Origin: Triplophysa rosa
Lineage: Eukaryota > Chordata > Actinopteri > Cypriniformes > Nemacheilidae
Assembly: GCF_024868665.1 (NCBI RefSeq)
Contig: NC_079905.1
Span: 3,591,866-3,655,865 of the forward strand
Reading direction: 5' to 3'
Length of the DNA stretch: 64,000 bases
Both the position numbers and the translations under genes were made by a program. The notes beneath the pieces are model-generated. The model did not search any database. It was not told where the DNA came from and saw only the letters and a list, made by a program, of their open reading frames with translations. This document shows, piece after piece, positions 50,983-62,703 of this stretch (positions within the stretch are counted from its first letter, which is position 1; each line of letters starts with the position of its first letter).

Positions 50983-51276
50983 ACTCCACCACCAGCTTCA
51001 AGCTAAACCGCTGAGGTTCGTTCTGCGCCCTTTGATTCACCAGACAGGCGAGTTCTTTTCCGTTGTCAGATGGAGTCGGGATTATCCGATACTCGCTCTT
51101 CACAGTCACCGTGCCGTCGCTCTCAGGCACTGATGTGTGGTTATAGCGGCCGTCAATGTTTGCACTCCAGGAGATAGTAGCCTCGGGTTTTCCCTGGGCG
51201 GCCTCGCAACGTGCCACGACTACCTCAGAAGAGCCTGCCTGCACTGGGACGGGGGCAGCTGAGTTTTTGGGTTTGG
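50983..51276 (-). CDS. nectin2: nectin2 exon 3: Ig domain 2
   Basis: A 294-bp exon, acceptor ccttcag|CC (phase 1), donor GAGT|gtaaga (phase 1). The residue at the 5' junction becomes alanine, giving MAKPKN across the splice, the usual nectin linker between domains 1 and 2. The domain has cysteines in VARCEAAQGKPEATISW and ELACLVNQRAQ, the core tryptophan, and an N-glycosylation site NHT. A gtgtaag donor 3 nt upstream was considered, but it shifts the frame of the next exon; gtaaga gives the expected EYPPTV join. In the family this domain supports clustering in cis. Confidence 0.9.
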
Positions 51277-51727
51277 CTGAAGGGGAAAGAGAGTCGGAAA
51301 GAGGTTATGAAGGGGAGTTCGCTTTCAACATATTTGTCCATCAAGCAGTGAAAGCTTTGAGCTAGAAGGCCTGCGGCAGAGCTACACAAACAACTGACGG
51401 CTGGACAGTCGGGTTGTTTTATTGATATATATTTATTTAGACAATATCAAATATATACAGTTTCATGTGTAGCTGATTTTATATCTACCTGCTGGTTACT
51501 GATGGACAATATATATAAATAAAACAATTAAATAAGTATATTTTTATTTATTTTTATCTATTATATGTATTAAATTTAGATATTTAGACACACTTTTCAA
51601 ATATATTGGGCATCTGTGACCACCAGGTAGTTATAAATGCAATTGTTTATATGTGAAAACTTTCTTAAAATCGCTAAAAAGTCACGTGAGAAAGTCATGA
51701 GAGATCAAATAAAAGCATGTAAAAAAG

Positions 51728-51749
51728 GAGAGAGAGAGAGAGAGAGAGC
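51728..51749. repeat. (GA)n microsatellite
   Basis: Short GA run. Confidence 0.8.
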
Positions 51750-52115
51750 TTGAGAGCGTTGGGTTCACCAACAACCTCACCAAATGAAGACAGAGTTAAT
51801 GTGTTACTTTATGTAACGGCGGTAAGCGTGGAGGACAACCAGAGCGAGAAGCTTGCACATATCTCCACATGAAGAATTACAAACAGGCAGCAATGATTCA
51901 CAACATCACTCTGTTTCTGATGATAGCTTCAGCTTAGTCATTGAAATGATGAATCAGACTAATGGGAAACATACGCATTAAAGCAGACAGCAGAAACGCG
52001 ACTGTGAGTAAAGCTAATGTAGTTTAGCATGCATCAGCGTCTGGCCGTTCCTAATTGCACTAAAGATTTTGCAGCTAACGCATCAATCTTGAGACGTGCG
52101 TTTATGGTCTGTATT

Positions 52116-52890
52116 ATAGGCCTGGGTGATATATCGAATATTTACGATGCAGTTGATATGATTTTGTTGGGGATGTAAAATTAAGCGCTATTGTGAATAA
52201 CGCAGTGTTTTTAGTGCAAGAATTACTCAGCGATTAAGGGAGTCAAGACTGATTTATTGTCGCTAGCGCAAATGGCGCCGGAGCTGGAAAGTTTGATTCA
52301 TTATTTTGCGCCAATTAATTCGTGCGAACTGTAGGCTACACTGCATTAGAGGTTATAAAACTAATTCAAAGAATAATTTGCATCATCACTCAAACATGCT
52401 CACAGAGGTCTCCATGTGGCATTTTTAAATATTACATTGGAATATTGATTCATAACAATACGTAACATAACGATTAAATGGACGTTTGGAAAAATGAAAA
52501 TTCTTTCATGATTTGCTCAACCTCGTGCCATTTTAAACCTGAATAGCTTTCTTCTGCAGAACTCAAATGACGATATTTTGAAGAACACTGGTAACCAAAC
52601 AATACTGACCGCCATTGACTTCCATTATATGAACACATTTCTCAAAATATCTTCTTTTGTGTTCCACGGAAGAAAGTGTCATATACAGGTTTTGAATAAC
52701 ATTAACGTAAACAAATAATGTCTGGATTTTTATTTTTGGGTGAACTATCCCTTTAAATCATTTTAATGCGAAACTGTGTAAAAACCCTTGCACGCAGTTG
52801 GACATATAATATAAACATCCTATATTGTGATATTTAGATGTAAATGTCAAGATGTAATATTTGACCTACAGTAAATCACCCAGCTCTAGT
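52116..52890. mobile_element. outer element ending in CTGGGTGAT / ATCACCCAG
   Basis: Left TATAGGCCTGGGTGATATAT and right AAATCACCCAGCTCTAG are inverted. Family B copy 52474-52756 lies inside it. Without that insert it is about 490 bp and non-coding. Confidence 0.65.
52474..52756. mobile_element. family B element nested in another element
   Basis: Left TTAAATGGACGTTTGG (diverged), right TTTTGGGTGAACTATCCCTT followed by TAA. Contains GCCATTGACTTCCATTATA and the ATATCTTCTTTTGTGTTCC motif. Confidence 0.8.
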
Positions 52891-52992
52891 CTAAAAAGGA
52901 GAACGCTGTTCTCACACACTGAGTCATGAGGCTGTCTTGTTTTTAGAAAGCTCTGCAGCAGGCCTATAAATAAACCAAACCGTGTAACTTAC

Positions 52993-53236
52993 CCATCATG
53001 ATAAGAGTGGTTGTTCCCTGTTCGTTTCCGCTGGGATAAGTGGCAAACTCGCAGATGTACCTGCCCGCATCCGCCATCCTCAGTTTGTCGATCTTGATGG
53101 ATGGAGTCTCCAGGGCGCCTTGTGTGAACTGAACTCGGCCATCAAAGGGCGTATAAGGGAAACTCGGTCCATACTGGGGGTGGAAAACAGCGATGTTGTG
53201 TCTCTCGCCTTCGACGCGCTCGAACATCCACGAGAC
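52993..53236 (-). CDS. nectin2: nectin2 exon 2b: second half of IgV domain
   Basis: A 244-bp exon, acceptor ttctcag|GTC (phase 0), donor ATGG|gtaagt (phase 1). It opens with VSWMFERVEG, giving the core Ig tryptophan, continues with NIAVFHPQYGPSFPYTPF, a run characteristic of nectin IgV domains, and ends with the DAGRYICEFATYPSG motif holding the second disulfide cysteine. In the family this domain makes the homophilic and heterophilic trans contacts and is also the face used by immune receptors and some viruses in mammals; nothing here shows which partners apply in fish. Together with the preceding exon it makes 354 bp, about the length of a usual single IgV exon. Confidence 0.9.
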
Positions 53237-53554
53237 CTGAGAAGCGAGAAGAGGGTTTGAATCCTTTAACAGCATCGCTTCCATGTAACCCGTTTCAACG
53301 AATCACTTATTTGCAGTAGCCTCACATCCACTGAATCACCAATTGTCTTAACCAGGTGTGACGCACCAAAGTGGAAAGTGATAAAAGCGATCTCCTACAG
53401 GTTAATTGCTCACTTTAGGACTCTGAGCTGCCCCCAAAAATAAGAAAAAACACATTTCGGCTCGGTGTTGTTTAGTTCTGTGGTGGACAAATTACTCGTC
53501 ATTGGAAAACAGTCGGGTTCTGTTAAGATGAATCAAACAAGTGTTCATTATTAC
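53237..53554 (-). other. nectin2: nectin2 intron inside the IgV domain (318 bp, phase 0)
   Basis: Donor CAG|gtaata and acceptor ttctcag|GTC. It contains stops in frame, so it cannot be retained as coding sequence. No transposon ends were seen in it. Confidence 0.8.
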
Positions 53555-53664
53555 CTGTGTGAGTTTGGTGGTTCCGCTGTTGGTGAACTCGCAGCGCAGG
53601 ATGACGGACCCGTTCGGATACGCCGTGATTTCATTATCCACTCGCACGCGCTGACTCCAGACCC
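53555..53664 (-). CDS. nectin2: nectin2 exon 2a: first half of IgV domain
   Basis: A 110-bp internal exon with acceptor tttcgcag|GG (phase 1) and donor CAG|gtaata (phase 0). It encodes about 36 residues starting GVWSQRVRVDNEITAYPN and carries the first cysteine of the IgV disulfide (ILRCEF) and a likely N-glycosylation site (NGS). It ends at TKLTQ, just before the core tryptophan, so it is only half a domain and needs the next exon. The residue at the 5' junction is shared with the unseen signal-peptide exon. The first IgV strand and the membrane-distal trans-binding face are partly encoded here. The call rests on the frame joining cleanly to the following exon. Confidence 0.8.
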
Positions 53665-56289
53665 CTGCGAAAAGACAGAAACGCTTCAGAATCACATGGT
53701 AAAATCTGGAACAGATCAGGATCGTACAATCGAACCCAGATGTTAGGCTCCCATAATAAAAAACACACCAGTCTGACCATATTCCAGGGCCTGGGATAAA
53801 AGTGAAGTGCAGTCTCAGACTGATTAAAAACTCACAAGAGGTCTGATATCTATTGACGGAATGTTCAGACGTCTCAGCATGAGATCTATCCAGCTTTGAT
53901 TGCCCATAATTAAAAAGACCCGATTCCGTCTACATACACAATCACAGACACAAATCAGAGATATACAAATGCCTCATGAAATACAGAATAGCATATTTTA
54001 CTGTAATATTTTTTTTTACTGAGCATATTTGACTATAAGTGAAACGTATAATGAAAAATAAACAATGGGTTGGCCACATATTGCGCAATAGCACTTCAGG
54101 CGACATGAGTTCAAGTCCGGGCACATGGTGCTTTCCAGACTCCTGTTCCCATCTCTCTCTCCCCAAATAACTTCTAATCTTGTCAGCTCTTTACTATACT
54201 CTATAAAAAATCTATACAAGAATATGAATCGATTCATAATTAGCTTCGCAGTAGTTAATGGGTTAAAAATGAAGGAATCTGTGACATCAACAGAAAAGGC
54301 ACGTCGTTTTAGAAGTTATTACCTTTTAATGAAAGATTATGAAGACAAATGCTTTTTCTTAGGAATAAAGCGCACAGCTGAATCTATAACACCAGCAATG
54401 TGTAACAAGGAAGTACATTAGGTTCGATTTTTATTTCACGTAGACTTGTATATAATCATGGCTAATATCTCTCTAGGGGACATTTTACAATAATTGCAAG
54501 TCATTAGGATCTCCACTGTGTGACAAAAAACACCTCATATTGGTATGTGCAGTTTTCTTTGTGTATGCGTGCGCGCATGGACTGCATAATGATTTTAATA
54601 AAACCATCTCAGCATCACAGACTAACACGCATCTCTCAAAACCCCCCAAAAGCATGACACACGTGTAATGCAATTTTAAGTCGTCACAATAACATCCTTA
54701 ACAGTCAAGCGATCATAACATCATAATAGGCTGTGACATTTATGGGGCCGTAAAAGTGAATGTCGTGATTGTGTAAACTTTATAACCTGATAACTCGCTG
54801 ATGATAAAGGACCACGTCTGCTACTGCAATGTCAATCTTTACACGTTTGAAAGTTTGACCCACTGGCTATGATCCCAGTCTCTCAAATCTCGGTCTCGAC
54901 GCAGAAGTCCGCAAAGTTCAGGTTTTTCGAAACTCGCTCTCTCTCTCTCTCTGCTTTCTCGCCCGGCCCAATACAAAGGCAGGTTAAAATAAACAACCCA
55001 CGTTTTGGCTCGGGTGGTGTGCAGGCTCCCACGAAGAGACTAGCGAGAGACCTCCAGCTCGCTCAGAGCTACTGGAGTCAAAGGCCAGCGAGTACAGCAG
55101 GAGAGCTGCTCCACATACACGGGTGGAATAAGGAATGCTCGCGCGCGCACAAAGCAGTTGCACTTCACAACGTACAGACGCATTATCAGCGCACCCAAAC
55201 ACACTCAAAAAGACAGACCTCAAATTGCTTCGCACCCTGAAGAGGATTAGCTCTATCAAATGCGGGGTCGTGAATACATAAAATTATACATAAACATAGC
55301 TTGACTTGTTATACTAGAAAAATACTTTCAATCCAAATGCGAAAGCATTCCTCGCTCATGTTAAAAATCCCTTTAGCTTCTCCGAAAGAGCTCAGGCATA
55401 CGGAATGCAACTCGTATTCTTCAAAGACATTAAAATCGATTCGCAATCCACCAACCAGTGAGATCTTTTGCCTTACGCTGACTTCAAACAACAATGCACA
55501 GAGAAGAAAATCCCAAATATTATTCATTGTCCTTGTACATATACAGTATGTGTGTTTAAATACCAAACGCTCTATGCAAGTACACAAACACAAATGAAAC
55601 GTCGCTATCTTTCAGGCCTTGCTATGTACTGAGGGAACAATGTGTTGGCCAAGCGCTCAGGAATGTGTACTTGGAGGAATATTTTATGGACTTATACTTG
55701 TCTAATCTCTTAACTAATATTTATTTCATATACCAGGGATTTCTTGGAACGCGCATCGATATCAAACTGATTTGTGCTGAGAATGCAGATAAGGCTGTTT
55801 CTCGAGATAAATGCACCGACCTACCAAGGATAATGAAAAGTATGATGTCAAAAATTTCGTTAAACTAAAAAAAGCGTTCAGCTGATGAATGATAAAACAT
55901 TGACAGTCTGTAAAAATAAATTCAAATGTAAAGGCTGTGCGCATTTTAAATGTGAAACTGAAGTTCACATGGTTAGGGTAAACACAACTTTATTGTCATA
56001 GGTGTGGATGGTGGTTCATGTTAAACTCATCTTTATAGTTATCGTTGAGAAAATGAAAAAGGTTTTTTTTTTCAATGGAGGAGTGAAAGCAAGTGGTTTA
56101 GGATTATGAGAATCGCAGAGAAAAATAAGCAGTCCCAGCTCAGTTAGAAGAGCGAAGTGTATTACATCTAACTTCAGGCATCCACTTTCCTCTCAATTAG
56201 AAATGCCTCCAACAAGAAGATTATATAAGATGCCAAAGTTTTGTGCCAAGGATTAAAGTATGGCGGTATGGATGCAACACACACACACA

Positions 56290-56324
<35 letters not shown>

Positions 56325-57807
56325 GCACGCACACACACTTGTTTTGCATTTGTATTTCAGGGCTTTAACGTCAGGAAGTGTGTGTTTTCATTACACGACG
56401 GCCCGCGTGTGACTCAGTGTAGCAGAATTCCCCCTGAAGGAACACAATGGCCTGTCAGACCAGCTCGCTGGAATAAGAAACAGAAACACAAAGCATTTAT
56501 TCACTCACCTATATTTCTTCACCTCGCTCTCTCTCTCTCTCTCTCACTTTCTGCTTCATTCCTCTTTTGTTTCCATCTGTCTTTGGCTTATAACTCTATT
56601 GCTCTCTCCCTACTCTTTCGGTACATAACAACAGATGAGTCATAGGTGGGAACGTAGATGTACAAGGTTTTTGGTTGTTAGTTTCCATAGAATGAAACAA
56701 GTCCATGATGTGTGTTTTTAAATAAATCGAAAACAAAACCAGAAAAGAATAATACAGTAAAGAACAACATGCATCAGGTCTCTCTCTCTCATTTGCATGC
56801 ATATCCATGTTTCCCCCTCCTTTTGTGTTCAAGTGCGTCCGTTCGTATTCCTTCACGGATCTATTTGCACTGGTTTAATACCTCTGAAACAGTCGGCGTG
56901 TCTGCGCAGGACTCATAGGCTTTACTTAAGGATGATAAATGAACTTAAATAGGCTCTCTACAAGCGCTTAAATAAAACACACACACACACACACACATTT
57001 AAGGCAAAAGAAGCAGTTTAACGTATAAGCTGGCTTTGTGTACTTAATGCAAAGCTCATTGGTGCTTTTATTATTCATGATGTAATATTCACCTTTAAAG
57101 TCATTCATATATTCATATATAAGCACCACTATGTGCACATTAATTAAAATAAATGCTTTACCGATTTACAGTTTAAACGTATGATTTACAATTTAACATT
57201 ACGATTAAGAGGTATGTAAAAAAACAACAGTATCATTAGGATGTCCTTTATAAAACACAAAACAATGGTTAACATTACATAACTGAATTCTTTTAAAATA
57301 GAAATTGTTTAACAGACAAGCAGGACACACGGATTCAGTCTGGTTTCTTCAGACTGCACTAAAATGAAATATAGCTCGCGTTATCACATTTAAATCTACT
57401 TTTCGCTCAGCCAACCTTAACTTTTCCTCTACCAGGCGTCCTTCTCTGTCTGTCAATGACTGATATGACACCGTACGAGCGAGGCAGGTGCTTTACTTAA
57501 GAATGACAAACGAACCACATTTAAGAGAAAGAAGCAATTTAACAAAAGCGCATAAGCTTACGTACTAATGTGAAGCTCATCTATTTGAAAAGGCTTATGT
57601 TATTTAATACCTGTAAAGTCATGAAAACAAGTCTAAGCGCAGAGCAGAAAAACAATATCCTTGGGCATCTGTTTCAACAATAACTACACGGTTTAAAACG
57701 TTTTTGAAAGAAATGTAGATGTAACATCAGTATTCATTTACATTTAAAATGTGCTTTTCTTAGACTAGATAGACATATATCCTAAACTGAATACCTTTTT
57801 TCAAATA
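53665..57807 (-). other. nectin2: presumed nectin2 intron 1, proximal part
   Basis: No signal-peptide exon recognised. Holds simple repeats (CT at 54939-54953 and 56525-56545; AC at 56274-56337 and 56979-56997) and otherwise unremarkable sequence. 54990-55160 is moderately CpG-rich. Confidence 0.4.
56274..56337. repeat. (AC)n/(GCAC)n compound microsatellite
   Basis: AC repeats interrupted by GC steps near both ends. Confidence 0.9.
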
Positions 57808-58073
57808 TTAAAATGTCATTACAAACCTCTTCACAAAAGAAGATATTTTGAATAATGTTGGTAACCTGATAACGGCGGTCCCCATAGACTTTTTCTATTG
57901 GTTTTGTGTACATATAATAGAGGTCAATGGGTACCACCGTTGTCCGGTTACCAACGTTCTTCAAAAATATCTTCTATTATGTTCTGCAGAAAAAAGAGTC
58001 ATACAGTTTTCTAAATGACAAGAGGGTGAATAAATTACAGAATTTTCATTTTTTGGGTGAACTATCCCTTTAT
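57808..58073. mobile_element. family B element, left end lost
   Basis: Starts in mid-left half (ATGTCATTACAAACCTC) and ends TTTTTTGGGTGAACTATCCC then TTTA. A central hairpin is formed by AGATATTTTGAATAATGTTG and its inverse near 57951-57975. Confidence 0.75.
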
Positions 58074-61000
58074 TATTATTTATTTAAAATAAATCCTTTC
58101 TATCAAAGACAAAATACCCCAGACAGGGCCAATTTAATCTCTGTAATACACCAACAAACATCAACAATATCTCATTTTCTCTAAGTCAGATGCATGTTTT
58201 AGTCATTTACACAAGGCATTCTCCATCTCGAAATACATGGCATCATTCCACGTGAGCGCTGACTGGAACGCCATGACTTAAAACTTCTAGGGTCGCCTTC
58301 CCCAGGGTCACAGGTTTCAGTGAAGTATTTTCTAGCACCCGTCAGCCTTGAGCCCGTTGCGAGCGCGTATGTGTGAACGCCTTGAAGAAGTTAACAAAGG
58401 CATGGAAGTGCAGCGAGCTGCTGGAAAATAATTAGCACGGTGTATGCCACGCGAGCGCACACGCCGAACACTTTTAGAATTTCACAGGAATGTGTTTCTC
58501 TCCCGCCGCAGGGTGAACGTTACGAGTCTCTGACGGTGCATCTCTCCGACAACATCTCTCGCTCGGTACAATACTTTAAAATGAATGCGCATACATATTT
58601 ACCAAAAGAAAACCTTAACCAAAGGCACCTTAAACCACCACATGCGAGGAAAATTATTTCAAGCTGTATAACTGAAATGAGTTGTGATCCTTAATCTCCT
58701 GGCAGTCGGGAGGAGAAAAAGGTCATTAAAAAAACAGATTGGGGCATAAGGTGAAGGCGCAGAGGGAAAAATGGTGCGAGAATGTATGCGAACCCATTGG
58801 TGAACCGCACGACCTCAACGTTCCCTGCGGGCACATTGATGGTATGGATGGCATAATTTAAAAAACCATGATCACCTCCACCTCCGAATCCATTAGCTCT
58901 ACACGCGCCGTGATCACAGCAAAACGGCCATCAAAATGAGGAAAATTACGCCCATCTCACCTCATTCTCTATACGAGCCCCGGCCTCCATCCCTCTTTTC
59001 TTTCATTTATTATGCATTCGCTTTATTTCAACTATCTTTTACAGCACCGCAGCTCTCACTCACCACTGTTGAAACAAACTCCTTACAATACTGCCCTCAC
59101 CCTCCCTCGACTGTATCGACCTCTCATCTGTCTCTCACTACCTAGTAATCTTCTATCCTTTATAAACCCTCTGTATCTCTCACTCACACACCCCCTGTCA
59201 AACGTACGCTAAGGGACACACCCTCACCCAGACATAAAACACCAGCTCCAAGCGTGCATGCGGCCTAAAGCTGTTCGCCCTGTCAGACAGCGAGCAGATC
59301 CTATCTCTTGCATCTTTATTTTCCTCCCTCTAGTGCCCCTTTTTTCCAAGGTCACCTTGTGCCTTCCTTTTAGCCATCCCCTCACTCGCCTCCTTTCATC
59401 TCCGTCGCTCCCCCGTCTGTCTGCCTCCGTCTTCATCGTGCATCTCCAATTTTTATTCTTCTCACTTTCATTCCACTTTGCAGTTCATTCTTTTATCCTT
59501 TGTTAGCTTTTCTCCTTTCATCCGTGGCCCTTTATCTGCAGGCTGGCCCTTCTCTCTCAAATGGGAAGTGTGCCATTAGCCTCCCGTACGGCTCTCTGGC
59601 ACACGGTTCCGCTGGCCGCTCTCATCTTTCCCTAACACTTGGCACATTCCTGGTTTCTACACTTCAGCTTTGTTCCAAAAAGTCTTCTCTCCCACTTCGG
59701 GAGCGCCCTCACTGCAACGGAAGCTCGTAAGTGATTGATTTGGAACGGCGGACGTAGGCAGCAAACCTCACGAGAACCGCACACGAGACTGGACACGAAA
59801 TTAATAAACTGAGTTTTTCAAATCAAATTCTGCTCTAATAAGCATAAAATTGCATAGCGCAAACAAATACCGAGTTTGTCGGGTGCATTTTGCCACTGAT
59901 GTACTTGTGACAGATACATTTGAATTTCGGCCATTGTATTAATGTTTCTGTCTGGAACAGGTCTCATTTTTGGAACGTGCTTATGCTGCCTTGAAATGCT
60001 GTCTAGACGGCTCACTAGGATTTGGAACAGAGCTTCCCCCTACTATACTGGAATATCAAGTGTGCGAGCTATGCGTGCCGTATACCAGTATACCAGAAAA
60101 AACGCATTTTTTCTAAAAACATGGCATGCGTCTACTGTATTTGTGTGCGTTCCCAACGTGAATGTGCGTGAATAATCGAGGGTAAGAGTTTTACCTGTCG
60201 TGAGACTTTATAAAGCACGCTCAAAGTGTCCGAGGTGTACTAGATTCGAGATGTTTTTGCACTCGCGAGATAGACATGCTGTTTCTCTGTCCTCCCCGAG
60301 GACCCTGTGAAACCGCAGCAACAGCAGTCGAGGCCCCATCTTTTTTCCCCAGGAGATCGAATGTGTGTGCGCCTTTGTTTGTGCACATGTGCAGTAGGGG
60401 CCCATTTCCTCATCCCCGAGCGAGCGCGCTTGAAATGGAAACAAAAAGCACGGCTGCCTTTACACATTACACATGATAAATGCTTCTCTTACACAGAGAG
60501 ATGTATATGCACACATACTGCGCATACAAACCCTAGATGTGGTCTTCACACTCGCGCCACATGAATTATTTCCCATAACCCTCATGCAGAGAGAGCAAGC
60601 GCGTGTGCGAGTCCACTTATTTACACATTCATTTAGCGGTTTTCTACACAAAAAGCAAGGGCTGGCCAAACAACCCTACTCTACATTCACAGTCATGTAT
60701 TATTGATATGACTGTTTGAAAAAGGGTGAGGCACTCCGCTCTTATTAAATTATTGACAAGCAACATTTATGCTGCTAGCACCTGACCCGAGGAGGAAAAG
60801 AGGGAGAAACTGATGAGAAGGGTGAGAGGAGGAAAGACAGAAGAGAAGGAGAGAGAAACCAACCAAACCTATCAAAAACACGCATAAATCAAGAATTTTG
60901 CGCATTGTGTCAAAAAAATGTATATATACAAACATAATGTATATATAAAGTTTATATACTATATATACAGTACATATATATGCATTTTCAAGTTATTTGT

Positions 61001-61255
61001 TGGCAGTTCATTTGAACATTCTCATTAAATGCGGATAGTTTCTGTACTACAGTAAAATTTCATTCATAATTCTTAATAAATCATCATACTGTACCAAACA
61101 GTATCTTTCAACTATTACTTGCTTTTACTGCATTACATTAATGAGAAATCTGGGAAGGAAAATGCAATGCAAATATTTATATATTAATATATACAGCTAC
61201 ATTATTTTCAAACAGGTTTCCTGTACACCCACCACCACTGCTCCCCATTCACAAG
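58074..61255. other. gene-free; pyrimidine-rich in part
   Basis: No exon recognised on either strand. About 58960-59530 is rich in C and T on the plus strand; open frames over it are low-complexity artefacts. Confidence 0.4.
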
Positions 61256-61740
61256 CTAAGGAAGAAACAGTGCATGGAGAGATGGAGAGATAGAGAGAGA
61301 TAAGTAAAAAGAAACCAGAAGGAGAATGATGCAGAATGGTTGGCAATGAAACAAGGGCGAGGCAGGTAGAATAAAGTGAATGCACAGACTAAAAATGAGA
61401 GAGGAGCAGGAGAGGATGGCAAGGGAGCTGCCGAACGAGGTGAAAGGGTGGAACAGAGAGATCGCAGCCGAGGTGAAGGAACAGCAGAGCACAAGAGCAG
61501 AAGGGAAAGATAATAAAAGAATAAAGATGCAGGAGAAATGAGAAAAAGGAAAGGGAGGGTGAGGAGAGGAGAGGAGAGGAGAGGAGAGGAGCCAATCCGC
61601 CAGAGGTGAACAGGTGGAGGAGAGAAAAACTGCGAGAATGAGAGAATGAGAGAAAGAGAGTGCAGCAGAGCAAGAGAAGAAAAAAGTGAGGAAGTAAAAG
61701 ATGAGCGAAAAAGAGAGAAGGTATTCAAAGAGATGACTGG
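61256..61740. repeat. polypurine tract of about 485 bp with (GAGGA)n core
   Basis: The plus strand is mostly A and G over the whole stretch, with GGAGAGGAGAGGAGAGGAGA at about 61563-61590. The 170-residue minus frame over it is Ser/Leu/Phe/Pro-rich low complexity and is rejected as a gene. Confidence 0.7.
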
Positions 61741-61851
61741 ATTTTGAAGATGAGTGAACAAGTTACATCTGCGTTTGTAAAGAAATTAAGAAAGATATTA
61801 AGACTTTCATGCCAAGTAAAAAATGTAACACTTTTCAAGAAAGGATGCATT

Positions 61852-62100
61852 TGTTAACATTAGTAAATGCATTAGCTAACATGAACTAACAGTGAACAAT
61901 ATAGTTATCAGCATGTTTTAATCCTTATTAATGTTAGTTAGTACAATTATTAATGCTATTTTACTGTGTATTAACTAATGCTAAGAGATACAACTTTCAA
62001 AAACTTATTAAATGCTCAAATTAACAAACTAAGATGAATAAATGTTGTACAAGTATTGTTCAATGTTTATGTTAGCAAATGCACCAACAAATTTGTTAAC
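61852..62100. mobile_element. inverted-repeat element, family L copy 2
   Basis: AATGCATTAGCTAACATGAA at the left, TATGTTAGCAAATGCACC at the right, with GTTAACATTAG / AATTTGTTAAC outermost. Confidence 0.75.
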
Positions 62101-62111
62101 AAATCGCTGCT

Positions 62112-62345
62112 GTCCATCCAAATCCTTGTATCTCCATATTTGGTGATTTTATTTTTTGCCATAAATTACTAGTCACCCTCTATGTTTGTCACTGGGTTTT
62201 GCAAATATCTAACCAATAAAAAGTATTAAAAGGTGCTTGTCCACTTTGACAACACAGTATTTAATCATTTAAAAAGCAAAGTGTTTTTTCCATTTCCTGA
62301 AAAACAGTGAATTTGTAAATCCGGGTTTTGGAAGCGCAGGGTCGA
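62112..62345 (+). repeat. family F repeat, copy 3
   Basis: TCCAAATCCTTGTATCTCC, TTTGTCACTGGGTTTTGCAA and CATTTCCTGAAAAACAGTG, parallel to 6850-7060. The first motif is the inverse of one in 40980-41162. It lies directly beside family L copy 2. Confidence 0.7.
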
Positions 62346-62703
62346 AATATAACCTTATTGTAAAGTGTTACCAAACAATAATACATTCAAATAAGATAAT
62401 TAATTATATTTATACATTATTACATTAATATACATATATTATATATATACATATTAAATGGTTATATAGGTAAATAATAAAATTAAAACCTAAAGACTGT
62501 ATTAGCCCTCTGACGGAATTTGAAATTCTGAAACGGTTATTTTTAGTGAATCAAAAACTGTTGCACTGTAGATTAAAACATGTTATACAATAACAAAACT
62601 ACGGTAAATCTCTACAGAATAAGTGAAAATTGCATTGAAAATGAAAACAGAAGCATCTACGGTCTCTTTCAGTCTACTTAAGATGCTAAAGACCTTTTAT
62701 GGC

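Larger units (their letters stand above)
51277..52992 (-). other. nectin2: nectin2 intron between IgV and Ig domain 2
   Basis: About 1.7 kb. Contains an AT-rich tract (51418-51610), (GA)n at 51728-51749, and a transposon relic (52116-52890) with a family B element nested in it. Confidence 0.7.
36118..53664 (-). other. nectin2: nectin-2-like gene, coding span without exon 1
   Basis: Minus-strand gene of at least seven exons, six of them seen. It encodes a nectin: a single-pass immunoglobulin adhesion molecule of cell-cell junctions that pairs with nectins on neighbouring cells and ties to actin through afadin. The joined exons give IgV, two further Ig domains, a membrane helix and a tail of roughly 150 residues ending AIYV. 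Intron phases from the 5' end are 1, 0, 1, 1, 2, 1, and every junction restores one open frame. Nectin-2 is favoured over nectin-1, -3 and -4 by the tail end DDMESQ-x-DGS-x-ISR-x-A-x-YV, as in the nectin-2 alpha form (nectin-1 and -3 end in EWYV), and by GYDxNWYxGRTD opening Ig domain 3. Family call is firm; ortholog call is inference from recalled family features. No second transcript is visible. Confidence 0.85.

Noticed and set aside
50983..50990. alternative donor gtgtaag for Ig domain 2 exon
   Set aside because: It would leave phase 2 against a phase-1 acceptor and break the frame; the gtaaga donor 3 nt? downstream region gives the conserved EYPPTV join, so that site was chosen.
54869..55240. 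123-codon plus-strand frame with opposing minus frame, considered as the missing exon 1 or another gene
   Set aside because: No signal peptide followed by a phase-1 donor on the minus strand, and no family features on the plus strand.
56241..56645. 134-codon plus-strand frame
   Set aside because: Built from (AC)n and (CT)n repeats translated as His-Thr and Ser-Leu runs.
61249..61761. 170-codon minus-strand frame rich in Ser, Leu, Phe and Pro
   Set aside because: It is the translation of a polypurine tract; low complexity, and several overlapping frames look the same.
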